Shown here: positions 37,341 through 49,709 of the stretch, piece after piece
Layout of the letters: every line of letters begins with the position of its first letter
How positions within the stretch are numbered: position 1 is the stretch's first letter
Assembly: GCA_014654035.1 (NCBI GenBank)
Contig: JACWDQ010000004.1
Location: forward strand, 1 to 64,000
DNA length: 64,000 bases
Source of the DNA: Pelagibacterales bacterium SAG-MED19
GTDB lineage: Bacteria > Pseudomonadota > Alphaproteobacteria > Pelagibacterales > Pelagibacteraceae
Direction of reading: 5' to 3'
Notes under the pieces: model-generated
The model's input: the letters and a program-made list of their open reading frames with translations, nothing else
Database searches by the model: none
Told to the model about the DNA's origin: nothing
Program-made: the position numbers and the translations under genes

Positions 37341-38758
37341 TAAATTATATTAATTCTGGAAACTACCTCAATTAATTGACTTGGGAAAACGAAGTATATT
37401 AGAATTAATAATGTAGATGCAGTTAAAGAGAACTTAAGCCATAAACTATGATCGGTATCATATTTTTCTTTTTCTTTATCAAAATACATAATTTTTATTA
37501 TTCTTAAGTAATAAAACGCTGCGACAACAGTTGATAACAAACCAACAATTGCTAAAAAATACATTGATTGTTGTAAAACAGACTTGAAAATATAAAATTT
37601 TGCAAAAAATCCTGCTAAAGGTGGAATCCCAGCTAAAGAAAATAAAATTATTAAAAGTGACAGAGATAAAAGTGGATGGTTTTTGGATAGACCTGATAAA
37701 TCATCAATATCTTCATAATATTCATTATTTCTTTTCATCATTAGCAGACATGAAAATAAACCTAAATTCATTATTATGTAGATAGTTATATAAATAACAG
37801 AACTTTGAATTCCATCGTTAGATCCAGTGGCTAAACCAGCTAGAGCGTAGCCAACATGGCCAATTGAACTATAAGCTACTAGTCTCTTTAAATTATTTTG
37901 ACCTATTGCAGCTATAGCACCAAATAGCATTGATGCGATTGATAAAAAAATTAAAATCATTTGCCACTGGTCAATTAAATTTAAAAACGGGACATATAAA
38001 AATCTTATAAATACAGTTAGAGCTGCAATTTTTGGAACCATTGTAAAAAATAAAGTTACTGAGGTCGGGGAACCTTCATAAACATCTGGAGCCCACATAT
38101 GGAATGGTACAGCTGAAATTTTAAATGCTAAGCCGACTAAAATAAAAACAATACCAAAAGTTAGAGCATATTCATCTGAACTTAATTGATTAGCTATAAA
38201 ATTAAAGTTTGTTGATCCTGTAAAACCATAAATTAAAGAACATCCATAAAGTAATAACCCTGAAGATAATGCGCTCAAAACAAAATATTTCAATCCAGCT
38301 TCAGAAGATTTAAGCTGATCTCTATTAAATGTTGCAAGAACATACAGGGCTAATGATTGCAGTTCCAACCCCATATAAAAAACAATTAAATCGTTGGAGC
38401 TTATCATCACCATCATACCTAAAACAGAGCTTAAAATTAAAATTGGATACTCAATTTTAAAGATTTTGAAAATTCGTAAATAATTCGATGACATTGCAAG
38501 GGCTAAAAAAGCAGCTAATAAAGTAATGATCTTCATAAATGAGGATAAATAATCAATGATAATACTTTCATTAAATAAAAGAGTTTCATTTTTACCTAAA
38601 GTTTCATTAAATGTGATTACAGCAGTGATGAGTAAAACAATTAACGAAATATTTTGAATTAATTTTGAACTTTCTTTTTTAAAAACTCCCAAAATCAATA
38701 AAAACATTATTGATAATGAAAGAAAAATTTCCGGTAAAACAAGTTCTAAATTTATCAT
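37340..38758 (-). CDS. nuoN: NADH-quinone oxidoreductase subunit N
   Basis: Antiporter-like proton-pumping subunit of complex I. 472 residues, about 14 membrane helices. Characteristic HMWAPDVYEGSPTSVTLFF loop (half-channel Lys/Glu region) and AYSSIGHVGYALAGLATG. Last of the 14 nuo genes in the standard order. The start lies one base after the nuoM stop. Confidence 0.96.
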   Translation of the reverse strand: MINLELVLPEIFLSLSIMFLLILGVFKKESSKLIQNISLIVLLITAVITFNETLGKNETLLFNESIIIDYLSSFMKIITLLAAFLALAMSSNYLRIFKIFKIEYPILILSSVLGMMVMISSNDLIVFYMGLELQSLALYVLATFNRDQLKSSEAGLKYFVLSALSSGLLLYGCSLIYGFTGSTNFNFIANQLSSDEYALTFGIVFILVGLAFKISAVPFHMWAPDVYEGSPTSVTLFFTMVPKIAALTVFIRFLYVPFLNLIDQWQMILIFLSIASMLFGAIAAIGQNNLKRLVAYSSIGHVGYALAGLATGSNDGIQSSVIYITIYIIMNLGLFSCLLMMKRNNEYYEDIDDLSGLSKNHPLLSLSLLIILFSLAGIPPLAGFFAKFYIFKSVLQQSMYFLAIVGLLSTVVAAFYYLRIIKIMYFDKEKEKYDTDHSLWLKFSLTASTLLILIYFVFPSQLIEVVSRINII

Positions 38759-38759
38759 T

Positions 38760-40241
38760 TTAATATCCTGTTAAATTCATATTATATACTTTAATTAAAT
38801 CGCTTATAGAAACTTCTATAGTACTGATTAATGGTTCTGGATAAAATCCAAAAAGCAGAGTTGGTATTGCTAAACAAGTTAGAATAAATAATTCTGACTT
38901 GTTTAAATCAATCATTTGTTTCAAGTCTTGATTAATTAATTTTCCGAAAATAACTCTTTTATATAACCAAAGCATATAAGCAGCACCTATTATCACTCCA
39001 AAACTGGCAATAACCGCTACTAAAAAGTTATCTTTAAACGCCCCCATAAGAATTAAAAATTCACCTACGAAACCACTTGTTCCTGGTAAACCAAGCGCTG
39101 CCAAAGTAAATAACATAAATAGGACCGAGTATTTCGGAATAATACTTACTAAGCCACCATAGGTGGATATTAATCTTGAATGCATTCTATCATATACAAC
39201 ACCAACACATAAAAATAGTGCTGCAGACACAAGTCCATGACTTATCATTTGAATAATACTTCCCTCAATTCCTTGTTGTTGTATTGTGAATATACCTAAA
39301 GTTACAAAACCCATATGAGCAACTGAAGAATATGCAATTAATTTTTTCATATCTTCCTGCATTAAAGCTATAAAAGATGTAAAAATAATCGCAATTACAC
39401 TTAAAGTATAAATGAATGGAGTAAAAATTTCTGAAGCAATTGGAAATAATCCTAAAGAAAATCTTATAAATCCGTAACCTGCCATTTTTAATAAAATCGC
39501 AGCTAATAGTACAGATCCTGCAGTCGGTGCTTCCACATGAGCATCAGGTAACCAAGTATGAACTGGCCACATAGGAGTCTTGACCGCAAATGAACTAAAG
39601 AAAGCTAACCATAAAAGATTTTGATATTTAGCATCGATTCCTAATTCGTAAAGCTTTACAACATCTGTTGTTCCAGATATCCAGTAAATCGAAATTATAG
39701 CAACTAACATTAAAACTGAACCCAGCAAAGTGTATAGAAAAAACTTAAAAGCCGAATAAACTCTTCTGGATCCGCCCCAAATACCTATAATTAAAAACAT
39801 TGGGATTAAGCCAGCTTCAAAAAATAAATAAAAAACAACAAGATCTAAAGAACAAAAAACACCAATCATAAAAGACTCCATGATTAAAATAGCTATTAAA
39901 AACTCACTAAGTCGTTTTTGAATTGAATTATTTACTGAAATTATACAAAGAGGAGTAATAAAAGTTGTTAAAATGATAAATAGTATTGAAATCCCATCAA
40001 TACCAACTTTATAATTTATTAGTCCTTCAATCCAAACTCTATCTTCAATAAACTGAAATTCAGAAGTAGATTGATCAAATAATATCCATAAATATATTGA
40101 TAAAAAAAATGTTACAAGGCTTGTGAATAAAGCAACATATTTGACTGTTTTATTATCTTCTTTTTTACTTTTAGTAAAAAATAAAAAAAAAGCACCTATT
40201 GATGGTAGTAAAATTAGAGATGAAAGAATAGGAAAATTCAT
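38760..40241 (-). CDS. nuoM: NADH-quinone oxidoreductase subunit M
   Basis: Antiporter-like proton-pumping subunit. 493 residues, about 14 helices. Conserved blocks are FYLFFEAGLIPMFLIIGIWG (channel Glu), HTWLPDAHVEAPTAGSVLLA and AYSSVAHMGFVTLGIF. It shares one base with nuoL. Confidence 0.97.
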   Translation of the reverse strand: MNFPILSSLILLPSIGAFFLFFTKSKKEDNKTVKYVALFTSLVTFFLSIYLWILFDQSTSEFQFIEDRVWIEGLINYKVGIDGISILFIILTTFITPLCIISVNNSIQKRLSEFLIAILIMESFMIGVFCSLDLVVFYLFFEAGLIPMFLIIGIWGGSRRVYSAFKFFLYTLLGSVLMLVAIISIYWISGTTDVVKLYELGIDAKYQNLLWLAFFSSFAVKTPMWPVHTWLPDAHVEAPTAGSVLLAAILLKMAGYGFIRFSLGLFPIASEIFTPFIYTLSVIAIIFTSFIALMQEDMKKLIAYSSVAHMGFVTLGIFTIQQQGIEGSIIQMISHGLVSAALFLCVGVVYDRMHSRLISTYGGLVSIIPKYSVLFMLFTLAALGLPGTSGFVGEFLILMGAFKDNFLVAVIASFGVIIGAAYMLWLYKRVIFGKLINQDLKQMIDLNKSELFILTCLAIPTLLFGFYPEPLISTIEVSISDLIKVYNMNLTGY

Positions 40242-42151
40242 TATTTAACAATTAAGAAGGTTAATAATGCAGAAAAACCAAGTAACATTATAAATGCATA
40301 TTGATAAATATATCCACTTTGAAATTTATTTGCTTTTAAAGAACATTTTTTGATAAACGCTGATAAGCCATCAGGGCCAAATCCATCAATTAATTTGATA
40401 TCAAAAAATTTCCACAAAAATATACCTAATTTTTTTGATGGTTTTACTATTGTCGCGTCATAGAATTCATCAAAATACCATTTATTTAATAAAAAATTGT
40501 ATAATGGTTTATTAACACTTGCTATTCGTTCTGGTAAATTTTTGTTTTTAACAAATAAATAATAAGCAATAGGAATAGATAAAATTACTAAAATTGGAGT
40601 TAATACTAAGAACCAAAATGGAGGGTGTTCAATACTTAAAGGTTTTAAAAAGAAAATTGAGTCTTGCCAAAAATTATTTACACCATGACCAATAAATAAT
40701 TCTTTAAAAGTATATCCAGCAAATATTGCACCTAATGATAGAAAAACTAAAGGTATTAACATAATAAGTGGTGACTCATGTGTTTCTTCAATCTTGATAT
40801 CTTTATTATTATAATCTCCGTGAAAAGTTTTAAACATCAATCTCCAAGAATAAATTGAAGTTAGAAAAGCTGTAATGATACCAATGCCGGCTGCATAATA
40901 ACCAGATGTATTACCTCTCAAATAAGCAAATTCAATTATTGCATCTTTTGAATAAAAACCAGATAAGAAAGGGAAGCCAGTTAAGGCCAAAGTACCTATT
41001 ATCATTAAAGCATATGTGTACGGTAGTTTTTTCCACACACCACCCATATTATTTATATTTTGTTCATCTTTAAAAGCATGAATAACAGATCCAGATCCTA
41101 AGAAAAGTAAGGCTTTGAAAAATGCGTGTGTAAATAAATGAAACATTGCTACATTATACGCGCCTACACCAGTTGCAAAAAACATATATCCTAATTGACT
41201 GCAAGTTGAATACGCAATAATCTTTTTAATGTCTGTTTGAACAATTGCTACTGTTGCAGCAAAAAAAGCTGTACTCATACCAACAATAGTTATGACATTT
41301 AATGCTAATTCAGAATATTCATATATAGGTGAACATCTCACAACTAAAAAAACTCCAGCTGTAACCATTGTTGCTGCATGAATAAGTGCTGAAACTGGTG
41401 TCGGCCCCTCCATGGCATCAGGTAACCATGTATGAAGTAATATTTGAGCTGATTTTCCCATAGCTCCGATAAACAAAAGTAAACAAATGGAATCTATAGC
41501 GTTTATTTCTATTCCTAAAAAAGAAATATTTTTATCAATTATCGATGGTATTAGTTTAAAGACTTCTGAGTAATTTACAGTTCCAAATAAATAAAAAATT
41601 AAAAAAATTCCTAAAGCAAATCCAAAATCACCTACTCTATTTACTACAAAAGCTTTTATTGCAGCAGTATTTGCTGAGTCTTTTTTGAACCAAAATCCAA
41701 TTAAAAAATACGAACAAAGCCCAACACCTTCCCAGCCAAAAAATAATTGGACGAAATTATCTGAAGTTACCAACATCAACATTGCAAAAGTAAAAAGCGA
41801 TAAATAAGCCATAAATCTGGGTTTATGTGGATCGTGAGACATGTAACCGATTGAATAAATATGAACCAAGGATGAAACTGACGTTACAACAACTAACATA
41901 ATTGCTGATAAAGAGTCTATTTTCATAGACCAGTTCACGTCTAATGCACCAGAACTTATCCAAGTAGCAATAACAATATTATCTTGATAATTATTTATAA
42001 TAACTTGATACAATACTAAGGCAGACAAAATTGCAGATATTGATACTAATAAGCTTGTTATAATTTCTGAATTTCTATCACCGATTAATTTACCAAAAAA
42101 ACCTGAAATTATTGAAGCGATTAAGGGTAATGCTATAATTGAAATTTCCAT
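40241..42151 (-). CDS. nuoL: NADH-quinone oxidoreductase subunit L
   Basis: Distal antiporter-like subunit with the long lateral helix. 636 residues. LFFGWEGVGLCSYFLIGFW, HTWLPDAMEGPTPVSALIHA, AYSTCSQLGYMFFATGVG. The C-terminal part (~520-636) holds the lateral helix and final anchor. One base after nuoK. Confidence 0.97.
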   Translation of the reverse strand: MEISIIALPLIASIISGFFGKLIGDRNSEIITSLLVSISAILSALVLYQVIINNYQDNIVIATWISSGALDVNWSMKIDSLSAIMLVVVTSVSSLVHIYSIGYMSHDPHKPRFMAYLSLFTFAMLMLVTSDNFVQLFFGWEGVGLCSYFLIGFWFKKDSANTAAIKAFVVNRVGDFGFALGIFLIFYLFGTVNYSEVFKLIPSIIDKNISFLGIEINAIDSICLLLFIGAMGKSAQILLHTWLPDAMEGPTPVSALIHAATMVTAGVFLVVRCSPIYEYSELALNVITIVGMSTAFFAATVAIVQTDIKKIIAYSTCSQLGYMFFATGVGAYNVAMFHLFTHAFFKALLFLGSGSVIHAFKDEQNINNMGGVWKKLPYTYALMIIGTLALTGFPFLSGFYSKDAIIEFAYLRGNTSGYYAAGIGIITAFLTSIYSWRLMFKTFHGDYNNKDIKIEETHESPLIMLIPLVFLSLGAIFAGYTFKELFIGHGVNNFWQDSIFFLKPLSIEHPPFWFLVLTPILVILSIPIAYYLFVKNKNLPERIASVNKPLYNFLLNKWYFDEFYDATIVKPSKKLGIFLWKFFDIKLIDGFGPDGLSAFIKKCSLKANKFQSGYIYQYAFIMLLGFSALLTFLIVK

Positions 42152-42152
42152 T

Positions 42153-42464
42153 CTATCCTTTTAATTTATCTATATCTTCAACCCGAATAGTTCCTGAATT
42201 TCGATAGTAAACGACTATAATTGCCAAACCTATAGCGGCCTCAGCTGCCGCAACAGTCAGAATAAATAAAGTGAAAACTTGACCTGATAAATCGTTCAGA
42301 AAAATTGAAAATGATACCAAATTTATATTAACTGCTAATAATATAAGCTCAATACTCATTAAAATTACAATTATATTTTTTCTATTTAAAAATATTCCAA
42401 TCACACCAATTGAAAAAATTACCGCTCCTAATGTTAAATAATGCCCCAAACCTATCTCAGTCAT
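42153..42464 (-). CDS. nuoK: NADH-quinone oxidoreductase subunit K
   Basis: Small membrane subunit, 103 residues from the ATG at 42464 (an in-frame TTG one codon earlier is less likely). Three helices. The conserved membrane glutamates lie in [16 protein letters not shown] and [15 protein letters not shown]. Its start lies inside the end of nuoJ. Confidence 0.96.
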   Translation of the reverse strand: MTEIGLGHYLTLGAVIFSIGVIGIFLNRKNIIVILMSIELILLAVNINLVSFSIFLNDLSGQVFTLFILTVAAAEAAIGLAIIVVYYRNSGTIRVEDIDKLKG

Positions 42465-43089
42465 CAATTTTAACTCCTTTATTAGAAGCTACTTCCAAAA
42501 CTTCAACACCTTCAGATCTTTCTCTTGAGATTTGTTTAATATAACTTTGTTTTTTTACTCCTTCTCTTTGTCTAAATGTAAGAACAATAGCACCAATCAT
42601 TGCAACTAATAAAATCAACCCACTAATTTGAAATATATGAATGTAATCTGTATACAAAACTTGTCCCAATGAATGTGTATTACTGATTTCATTATTTTGA
42701 AGTAAATTATTTGAGCTTATTAACTCTGGTTTATATTTCCATCCACCTACAACAATTATTAATTCAAAAAAAATAATTGCACTAATAATTAAACCCACAG
42801 GTATATGACCTGAGCTAGATTTAGATAAAAACCATTGATTTTTTTGTTGAGCTACATTTAACATCATAACAACAAATAAAAACAAAACTGCTACAGCACC
42901 TACATATACTATTAGCATTATCATTCCCAAAAATTCTGCCCCTATCATTATAAAAAGACATGAAATACTTATAAAATCCAAAATAAGAAAAAAAACTGAA
43001 TGAACTGTATTTTTTGAGGCTGTAACCATGATTGCTGAAATAACTGCAATTATTGAAAATACATAAAAAAAAATTGTGTGAGCTATCAT
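42457..43089 (-). CDS. nuoJ: NADH-quinone oxidoreductase subunit J
   Basis: Membrane subunit with five helices. 210 residues from the ATG at 43089, which fits the family N-terminus ([11 protein letters not shown]). A GTG eight codons upstream (43113) would lengthen it and overlap nuoI. The family block [20 protein letters not shown] is present, including the pi-bulge helix. The charged C-terminal tail is hydrophilic ([20 protein letters not shown]). Confidence 0.94.
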   Translation of the reverse strand: MIAHTIFFYVFSIIAVISAIMVTASKNTVHSVFFLILDFISISCLFIMIGAEFLGMIMLIVYVGAVAVLFLFVVMMLNVAQQKNQWFLSKSSSGHIPVGLIISAIIFFELIIVVGGWKYKPELISSNNLLQNNEISNTHSLGQVLYTDYIHIFQISGLILLVAMIGAIVLTFRQREGVKKQSYIKQISRERSEGVEVLEVASNKGVKIDD

Positions 43090-43093
43090 AAAA

Positions 43094-43579
43094 TTATCTG
43101 TATGGGTTATCACTTCTGATATTCGCAGCTAAAACATTTTCCCATCTATCCCCATTATCAAGAAGTTTTTCTTTAGTGTAGTAAAGTTCTTCTCTTGTTT
43201 CTGTAGAAAATTCAAAATTTGGACCTTGTACAATTGCATCTACAGGACAAGACTCTTCACATAATCCACAATAGATACATTTCATCATATCAATATCATA
43301 TCTTGTAGTTTTTCTACTACCATCCTCTCTTTCAGCAGACTCTATTGTTATTGCTTGAGCAGGGCAAACAGCTTCACATAATTTACATGCAATACATCTT
43401 TCTTCTCCATTTGGATATCTTCTTAATGCGTGTTCACCTCTATATCTTGGACTTATTTTACCTTTTTCAAAAGGATAATTGATAGTTTTTTTTGATTTAA
43501 AAATTTCTTTAATTGCAATGAACAACCCTCCTATAAAGTCAATCATTAAAACAGTTTTAAAAAATCTTATAATTTTCAT
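43094..43579 (-). CDS. nuoI: NADH-quinone oxidoreductase subunit I
   Basis: Ferredoxin-like subunit carrying clusters N6a and N6b. 161 residues. Two CxxCxxCxxxCP motifs, [18 protein letters not shown] and [17 protein letters not shown], after an amphipathic N-terminal helix. [13 protein letters not shown] is typical. Its start directly follows the nuoH stop. Confidence 0.97.
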   Translation of the reverse strand: MKIIRFFKTVLMIDFIGGLFIAIKEIFKSKKTINYPFEKGKISPRYRGEHALRRYPNGEERCIACKLCEAVCPAQAITIESAEREDGSRKTTRYDIDMMKCIYCGLCEESCPVDAIVQGPNFEFSTETREELYYTKEKLLDNGDRWENVLAANIRSDNPYR

Positions 43580-44578
43580 TTAGTTTACAGGTAATAGATT
43601 AAAATAAAAAAGATAACTTGCAGTTAGTACAACGTATGTTAGCGACAATGGTAAAAATATTTTCCAGCCAAGTCTCATTAATTGATCATAACGATATCTT
43701 GGAACAATCGCTTTTACTAAAGCAAAAAGAATAAATAATAATAAAATTTTTAAAATTAACCAAATTGCACCAGGTATTAGATTAAATGGATACAAATCAA
43801 TTGGTGACAACCATCCACCTAAAAACAAAATTGATCCTAAGGCGCACATTAATAATATGTTTGCATATTCTCCTAACCAAAACATAGCATACATCATTCC
43901 AGAATATTCAGTTTGATATCCAGCCACTAATTCAGCCTCAGCTTCAGGTAAATCAAAAGGTGGTCTATTTGTTTCTGCTAAAGCAGAAATAAAGAATATT
44001 ACAAACATTGGAAATAGTGGAATTATAAACCACATATTTTGCTGAGCTAAAACAATATCGCTTAGATTTAATGAGCCTACGCACAATAAGACATTTATAA
44101 TAATAATACCGATTGATACTTCATAAGAAACCATCTGTGCTGCTGATCTTATTGCTCCTAGAAAAGGATATTTTGAATTTGATGCCCAACCACCCATAAT
44201 AATTCCATAAACACCAAGAGAGGAAACTGCAAAAATGTATAAAATTCCAACATTAATATTAGACAAAACTTGATTTTCACTAAAAGGTATTACAGCCCAT
44301 GCAATAAGAGCTAAAGTCATTGTTATAATTGGAGCAAGAATAAAAATTATCTTATTTGAACTAGCAGGAATAATTATCTCTTTAAAAATATATTTCAACG
44401 CATCAGCTAATGATTGTAATAATCCAAATGGACCAACGACGTTAGGACCTTGCCTTTTTTGAACAAAGGCCCAAACTCTTCTATCTAGCCACACAATCAT
44501 AGCTACTGAAACCAAAACAGGTACTAATAAAAATAAAATTTTATAAACTTCTTGAAAAATAATATTGATGGATTCCAT
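43580..44578 (-). CDS. nuoH: NADH-quinone oxidoreductase subunit H
   Basis: Membrane subunit forming the quinone chamber. 332 residues, eight helices. Conserved [40 protein letters not shown], and [20 protein letters not shown], then [13 protein letters not shown]. Three bases after nuoG. Confidence 0.97.
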   Translation of the reverse strand: MESINIIFQEVYKILFLLVPVLVSVAMIVWLDRRVWAFVQKRQGPNVVGPFGLLQSLADALKYIFKEIIIPASSNKIIFILAPIITMTLALIAWAVIPFSENQVLSNINVGILYIFAVSSLGVYGIIMGGWASNSKYPFLGAIRSAAQMVSYEVSIGIIIINVLLCVGSLNLSDIVLAQQNMWFIIPLFPMFVIFFISALAETNRPPFDLPEAEAELVAGYQTEYSGMMYAMFWLGEYANILLMCALGSILFLGGWLSPIDLYPFNLIPGAIWLILKILLLFILFALVKAIVPRYRYDQLMRLGWKIFLPLSLTYVVLTASYLFYFNLLPVN

Positions 44579-44581
44579 TAG

Positions 44582-46615
44582 TTAACCTTCAGTACCTGTA
44601 CGTTTAATGTTTATTTTTGAGTTGTTACAATCCAACATTGTCTTTGATGATCGCGCAATAACATTTGAAAAATAATAATCTTTAAATTGAACTTTTAAAT
44701 ATTCATTTTCAAAATTACTTTCAAAGTTTTCTTTAACTATACCAGAATTTTGTTTTTCTTTTTTTAAGTTTAGATAATTCAACATACTACTTTCAAGTTC
44801 ATCTTTATCATTAAATAGCTTTCTATTATTCATTAACTCTGCTAGCTCATTAATAATTAACCAATCTTCTTTAGCTTCCCCTGGGGGATATGAAGCTTTA
44901 TACGCTTTTTGAATTTTTCCCTCTAAATTTGTAAAATATCCAGATTGTTCAGTATATGCTGAACCTGGTAGAATGATATCAGCTATTTCAGCTCCTCTAT
45001 CTCCATGACTACCTTGGTAAATAACAAATTCATTTTTTTTATTAAATTTTAAATTGTCTTGGCCTAAAAGATAAACTAATTCAAATTTATTTTGGCTAAG
45101 TTCTGTTACTAAATCATTATCATTGTTTAGAATATCTAAGTCAAAATTTCCAACTGTAGCAGCATCAGATGATAAAATATTCAAAGGATTCCAATGATCA
45201 GTAAATTTATTATTTTTAATCAAAAAATTTTTTAATGAATGAAATAGATAATTTGCAGATTTAGATTTAAGAAATGACTCACCTAAAATTATCATTGGTT
45301 TGATTGATTCTAAAATTTTTTTAGAAATATCATTTTTATTTTCAAATATATTTTTAATATTTTGTGTTTTTCCATCTAAACTTTCATATGGATAAGTTAA
45401 ATCACCCAAATCATTTAATGAAATAATTTTAGTATTATTGTTTAAATAAGCTTTTCTAATTCTTGCATTGAGAATTGTTGCCTCAAATCTTGGGTTTGTT
45501 CCTATTAAAAGTATAAAGTCAGTTTCTTCTACCCCATTAATTGTAGAATTGAACAAATAATTTTCTCTAGAAGAATTATCTATAAAACTTTGTGAAGATC
45601 TAGAATCAAAATTTTTATTATCTAACGTTCTTTCAAAAAATTCCTTAAAAATAAAACTTGTTTCCATGTTTGTTAAATCTCCAACAAAACCACATATCTT
45701 ATTTTTATCAGTGTTATCTATTTTTGATTTAATGATTTTAAACACCTCTTCCCATGAAGCTTTTTCAAATTTATTGTTATATTTTATGTATGGCGTATCA
45801 AGTCTTTGATTAAGTAGACCATCACAGGCATATCTTGTTTTATCAGATATCCATTCTTCATTTATATCCTCATTAATTATCGGTAAAACTCTTTTTACCT
45901 CCCAATCGTATGTGTCAACTCTTATGTTTGAACCAACTGCATCCATAACATCAATACTTTCTGTTTTTTTTAGTTCCCATGGTCTTGCTTCGAACACATA
46001 GGGCTTTGAAGTTAATGCTCCAACTGGGCATAGGTCTATGACATTTCCTGATAATTCAGATTGAACTGACTGTTCCAGATATGTTGTAATTTGCATATCT
46101 TCACCTCTGCCAATAGCACCTAATTCTGGAACTCCAGCAATCTCTGTCGCAAATCGAACACATCTTGTGCAGTGGATGCATCTCGTCATTTGCGTTTTAA
46201 TTAAAGGCCCCATATTTTTATCTGGCACTGCTCTTTTATTTTCTTTAAATCTGGATTTATCTATTCCATAAAACATTGATTGATCTTGTAAATCACATTC
46301 TCCACCCTGATCACAAACTGGACAATCTAAAGGATGGTTTGCTAGTAAAAATTCCATTACACCTTTTCTTGATTTTTCTATTTTTGGAGTATTTGTTTTT
46401 ATTACCATTCCCTCTGCAGCAGGCATTGCACATGAAGCTATTGGTTTAGGAGATTTTTCCATTTCTACTAAACACATTCTACAATTACCAGCTATTGATA
46501 ATTTTTCGTGATAGCAAAATCTAGGAATTTCAACTCCTACTTTTTCACAGGCTTGAAGAACAGTTAAGCCCTCTTCAACTTCTACTTCTGTACCATTAAC
46601 TTTTAATTTAAGCAT
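44582..46615 (-). CDS. nuoG: NADH-quinone oxidoreductase subunit G
   Basis: Peripheral-arm subunit, 677 residues. The N-terminal ferredoxin domain has the N1b cysteines ([11 protein letters not shown]). The N5 His/Cys set is [14 protein letters not shown], and the N4 set is [15 protein letters not shown]. The rest is the molybdopterin-oxidoreductase-like domain (~220-600), catalytically dead in this family. It overlaps nuoF by 8 bases. Confidence 0.96.
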   Translation of the reverse strand: MLKLKVNGTEVEVEEGLTVLQACEKVGVEIPRFCYHEKLSIAGNCRMCLVEMEKSPKPIASCAMPAAEGMVIKTNTPKIEKSRKGVMEFLLANHPLDCPVCDQGGECDLQDQSMFYGIDKSRFKENKRAVPDKNMGPLIKTQMTRCIHCTRCVRFATEIAGVPELGAIGRGEDMQITTYLEQSVQSELSGNVIDLCPVGALTSKPYVFEARPWELKKTESIDVMDAVGSNIRVDTYDWEVKRVLPIINEDINEEWISDKTRYACDGLLNQRLDTPYIKYNNKFEKASWEEVFKIIKSKIDNTDKNKICGFVGDLTNMETSFIFKEFFERTLDNKNFDSRSSQSFIDNSSRENYLFNSTINGVEETDFILLIGTNPRFEATILNARIRKAYLNNNTKIISLNDLGDLTYPYESLDGKTQNIKNIFENKNDISKKILESIKPMIILGESFLKSKSANYLFHSLKNFLIKNNKFTDHWNPLNILSSDAATVGNFDLDILNNDNDLVTELSQNKFELVYLLGQDNLKFNKKNEFVIYQGSHGDRGAEIADIILPGSAYTEQSGYFTNLEGKIQKAYKASYPPGEAKEDWLIINELAELMNNRKLFNDKDELESSMLNYLNLKKEKQNSGIVKENFESNFENEYLKVQFKDYYFSNVIARSSKTMLDCNNSKINIKRTGTEG

Positions 46616-47936
46616 TTTTATCCAATAAGTGTTGATCCACTAAATATGGAATATTTTTATTCTCTTTAACAATTGGATCAAATTTATTTCTTTTTTTAAT
46701 TTCATCCTTAAAGTGTCTCAATAAACCTTGCACTGGCCAAGAAGATCCTTCCCCAAAAGCACAAATAGTATGTCCTTCTATTTGTTTTGTAACATCACCT
46801 AACATATCCACTTCATCTTTTGATGCTTCTCCCTTAGCCATTCTTTCGAGCATTCTCCACATCCAACCAGATCCTTCTCTACAAGGTGTACATTGTCCAC
46901 AACTTTCATGTTTATAAAATCTTGCAATTCTAGCCATACATTTAATAATATCTTGATCTTTATTAATTACGACTATTCCAGCTGTACCTAGTCCACTTTT
47001 CTCAGCAACTAAAGAGTCAAAATCCATAGTTAATGTCTCACATTTTTCTTTTGGAATTAATGGCATTGATGATCCACCTGGAATTACAGCTTGCAAATTA
47101 TCCCAACCACCAATTACACCTCCAGCATGAACTTCAATTAATTCTTTAAGTGGTATGTTCATTTCTTCTTCGACATTACATGGATTATTTACATTTCCAG
47201 ATATACAAAAAATTTTAGTGCCTGTATTTTTTTCTCTACCCAAGGAAGCAAACCATTTACCACCTCTTCTAAGAATTGTTGGAACGACTGCTATTGTCTC
47301 AACATTGTTTATAATTGTAGGACATCCATAAAGCCCTATTAATGCAGGAAAAGGTGGTTTCAATCTTGGTTGACCTTTTTTACCCTCTATACTTTCAAGT
47401 AATGCCGTTTCTTCTCCACAAATATAAGCACCTGCACCATAATGAATATAAATATCTAAATCCCATCCTGTACCAGCAGCATTTTTTCCAATTAAATTTT
47501 TTTCATATGCTTCATCGATTGCTGCCTGAAGTTTTTGTCCATCTACAAAATATTCACCTCTTATATAAATGTAGCAAACATGAGCTTGTACCGCATATGA
47601 AGCTAATAGACATCCTTCAATTAATTTATGAGGTTCAAATCTTAATATATCTCTATCTTTGCAAGTTCCTGGTTCAGACTCATCACCATTTATTACTAAA
47701 TAATGAGGTCTGGATTTAACTTCTTTTGGTGCAAATGACCATTTTAATCCTGTTGGAAAGCCAGCGCCTCCTCTTCCTCTTAGTTGAGAGTCTTTAATTT
47801 CATTTATTATCCAGTCTCTACCTTTATCAGTAAGTTCTTTTGTATTAATCCAATCACCTCTTTTTTGTGACGAGGTAACATCTGATCCCAAATTATTATA
47901 TAAATTTTGAAAAATTCTATCTTGATCTTTAAGCAT
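46608..47936 (-). CDS. nuoF: NADH-quinone oxidoreductase subunit F
   Basis: NADH- and FMN-binding subunit with cluster N3. 442 residues. NADH site [18 protein letters not shown]/Gly-rich [20 protein letters not shown], and N3 ligands [17 protein letters not shown] with a further Cys in [13 protein letters not shown]. Overlaps nuoE by 8 bases. Confidence 0.97.
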   Translation of the reverse strand: MLKDQDRIFQNLYNNLGSDVTSSQKRGDWINTKELTDKGRDWIINEIKDSQLRGRGGAGFPTGLKWSFAPKEVKSRPHYLVINGDESEPGTCKDRDILRFEPHKLIEGCLLASYAVQAHVCYIYIRGEYFVDGQKLQAAIDEAYEKNLIGKNAAGTGWDLDIYIHYGAGAYICGEETALLESIEGKKGQPRLKPPFPALIGLYGCPTIINNVETIAVVPTILRRGGKWFASLGREKNTGTKIFCISGNVNNPCNVEEEMNIPLKELIEVHAGGVIGGWDNLQAVIPGGSSMPLIPKEKCETLTMDFDSLVAEKSGLGTAGIVVINKDQDIIKCMARIARFYKHESCGQCTPCREGSGWMWRMLERMAKGEASKDEVDMLGDVTKQIEGHTICAFGEGSSWPVQGLLRHFKDEIKKRNKFDPIVKENKNIPYLVDQHLLDKNA

Positions 47937-48537
47937 TTTTTAAATCCATAAGTGTTTTCCGGTTATTTTCAGGCTCATTACTAATTCTTCCTCTGTAAGA
48001 ACCTGGCTTAGGTGTTTCACCTGTTAAAATTTTATCTAAAATCTTTAATGTTTTTTCTTTATCAAGATCTTCATAATAGTCATCATTAATTTGCATCATG
48101 GGTGCATTAACACAGGCACCTAAACATTCAACTTCTATCCAAGAACATTTTTTTTCTGCTGATAATTCAGACTCATTTTTTGAAATTTTTTCTTTACATG
48201 CTTCGACCAACTTATTAGCACCTCTAATCATACAAGGTGTTGTGGTACAAACTTGAATAAAATATTTTCCAACAGGTGATAAATTATACATTGAATAAAA
48301 AGTAGCTACTTCGTAAACTTTTATGTAAGGCATATCTAAAAATTTTGCTATATATTTCATAGCAGCTAAAGGTATCCAATTATTGTTTTGTCTTTGTGCG
48401 ATATATAATAATGCCATTACAGCACTTTGTTGTTTACCTTCAGGATATTTTGCAACAATAGTATTTGCTGCCTCCAGTGAAGAAGAGTTAAATTCAAAAG
48501 CTTCAGGTTGGTCTTTAGCAGGTCTTTTTAAACTCAT
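47929..48537 (-). CDS. nuoE: NADH-quinone oxidoreductase subunit E
   Basis: 24-kDa thioredoxin-like subunit with the 2Fe-2S cluster N1a. 202 residues. Ligands are CTTTPC and CLGAC in the second half ([28 protein letters not shown]). The N-terminal helical part has [19 protein letters not shown]. The C-terminal tail contains [10 protein letters not shown], typical in Alphaproteobacteria. Overlaps nuoD by 4 bases. Confidence 0.97.
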   Translation of the reverse strand: MSLKRPAKDQPEAFEFNSSSLEAANTIVAKYPEGKQQSAVMALLYIAQRQNNNWIPLAAMKYIAKFLDMPYIKVYEVATFYSMYNLSPVGKYFIQVCTTTPCMIRGANKLVEACKEKISKNESELSAEKKCSWIEVECLGACVNAPMMQINDDYYEDLDKEKTLKILDKILTGETPKPGSYRGRISNEPENNRKTLMDLKNA

Positions 48538-49709
48538 CTGTCTACCTCACCAAAAACAATATCTAAAGATCCTAATACTGCTGGAACATCTGCTAACATA
48601 TGACCTTTAATTAAATAATCCATTGACTGTAAATGAGAAAATCCAGGAGCTCTAATTTTACATTTATATGGTTTACTTGAACCATCAGAAATTAAATATA
48701 CTCCAAACTCTCCTTTTGGTGCCTCGACTGCTGTGTAAATCTCATCTTTAGGAACCCGGTATCCTTCTGTAAATAATTTAAAATGATGAATCAATGCTTC
48801 CATTGATTGTTTAATTTCTTTTTTAGATGGGGGTGATATTTTTCCATCAAAAGTTTTTATAGGACCTTTTTCCATTTGTGCTAAGCATTGTTTTATAATC
48901 GACACACTTTCTTTCATTTCTTCAATTCTACATAAATATCTATCGTAACAATCACCGTTTTTTCCAACAGGTATTTTGAAATCTAATTTTTCATAACAAT
49001 CATAAGGTTGTGATTTTCTAAGATCCCAAGGAACACCCGAACCTCTTATCATTACCCCGGAAAATGAATAATCAAGGGCGTCCTCTTTTGATACTATGCC
49101 AATATCTACATTCCTTTGCTTAAATATTCTATTATCAGTTAAAAGACTTTCTAAATCATTTATAATTTTTGGAAAATTATCACAAAATTTACTTATATCA
49201 TTTTCTAATCCTGCAGGTAAGTCTTGATGTACACCACCAGCTCTAAAATAATTCGCATGAAGCCTAGAACCTGAGGCTCTTTCGTAGAATGTCATTAAAG
49301 TTTCTCTTTCTTCAAAGCCCCACAATGAAGGTGTTAATGCTCCCACGTCTAGTGCTTGTGTAGTAACATTAAGTATATGACTCAGTATTCTTCCTATTTC
49401 ACAAAACATTACTCTTATATATTGAGCTCTAATTGGAACATCGATTTTAAGAATTTTTTCAATAGCTAATGCAAAAGCATGCTCTTGGTTCATTGGGGCC
49501 ACATAGTCAAGACGATCAAAATATGGTACAGCTTGCATGTATGTTTTATTTTCAATTAATTTTTCAGTTCCTCTGTGTAATAAACCTATATGTGGATCAG
49601 CTTTCTCTACTACCTCACCATCTAACTCAAGAATAAGTCTTAGTACGCCGTGTGCTGCAGGATGTTGTGGACCAAAATTTAAATTTAGGTTTTTAATTTT
49701 TTTTGTCAT
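48534..49709 (-). CDS. nuoD: NADH-quinone oxidoreductase subunit D
   Basis: 49-kDa subunit lining the quinone site. 391 residues. [15 protein letters not shown] (quinone-site loop with His), [25 protein letters not shown] (Tyr that contacts quinone), and [20 protein letters not shown]. The start lies 17 bases within the nuoC end. Confidence 0.97.
   Translation of the reverse strand: MTKKIKNLNLNFGPQHPAAHGVLRLILELDGEVVEKADPHIGLLHRGTEKLIENKTYMQAVPYFDRLDYVAPMNQEHAFALAIEKILKIDVPIRAQYIRVMFCEIGRILSHILNVTTQALDVGALTPSLWGFEERETLMTFYERASGSRLHANYFRAGGVHQDLPAGLENDISKFCDNFPKIINDLESLLTDNRIFKQRNVDIGIVSKEDALDYSFSGVMIRGSGVPWDLRKSQPYDCYEKLDFKIPVGKNGDCYDRYLCRIEEMKESVSIIKQCLAQMEKGPIKTFDGKISPPSKKEIKQSMEALIHHFKLFTEGYRVPKDEIYTAVEAPKGEFGVYLISDGSSKPYKCKIRAPGFSHLQSMDYLIKGHMLADVPAVLGSLDIVFGEVDR

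Noticed and set aside
47342-47719. 125-codon frame antisense to nuoF
   Set aside because: Low-complexity His/Leu-rich translation, fully inside a well conserved gene; a frame shadow.
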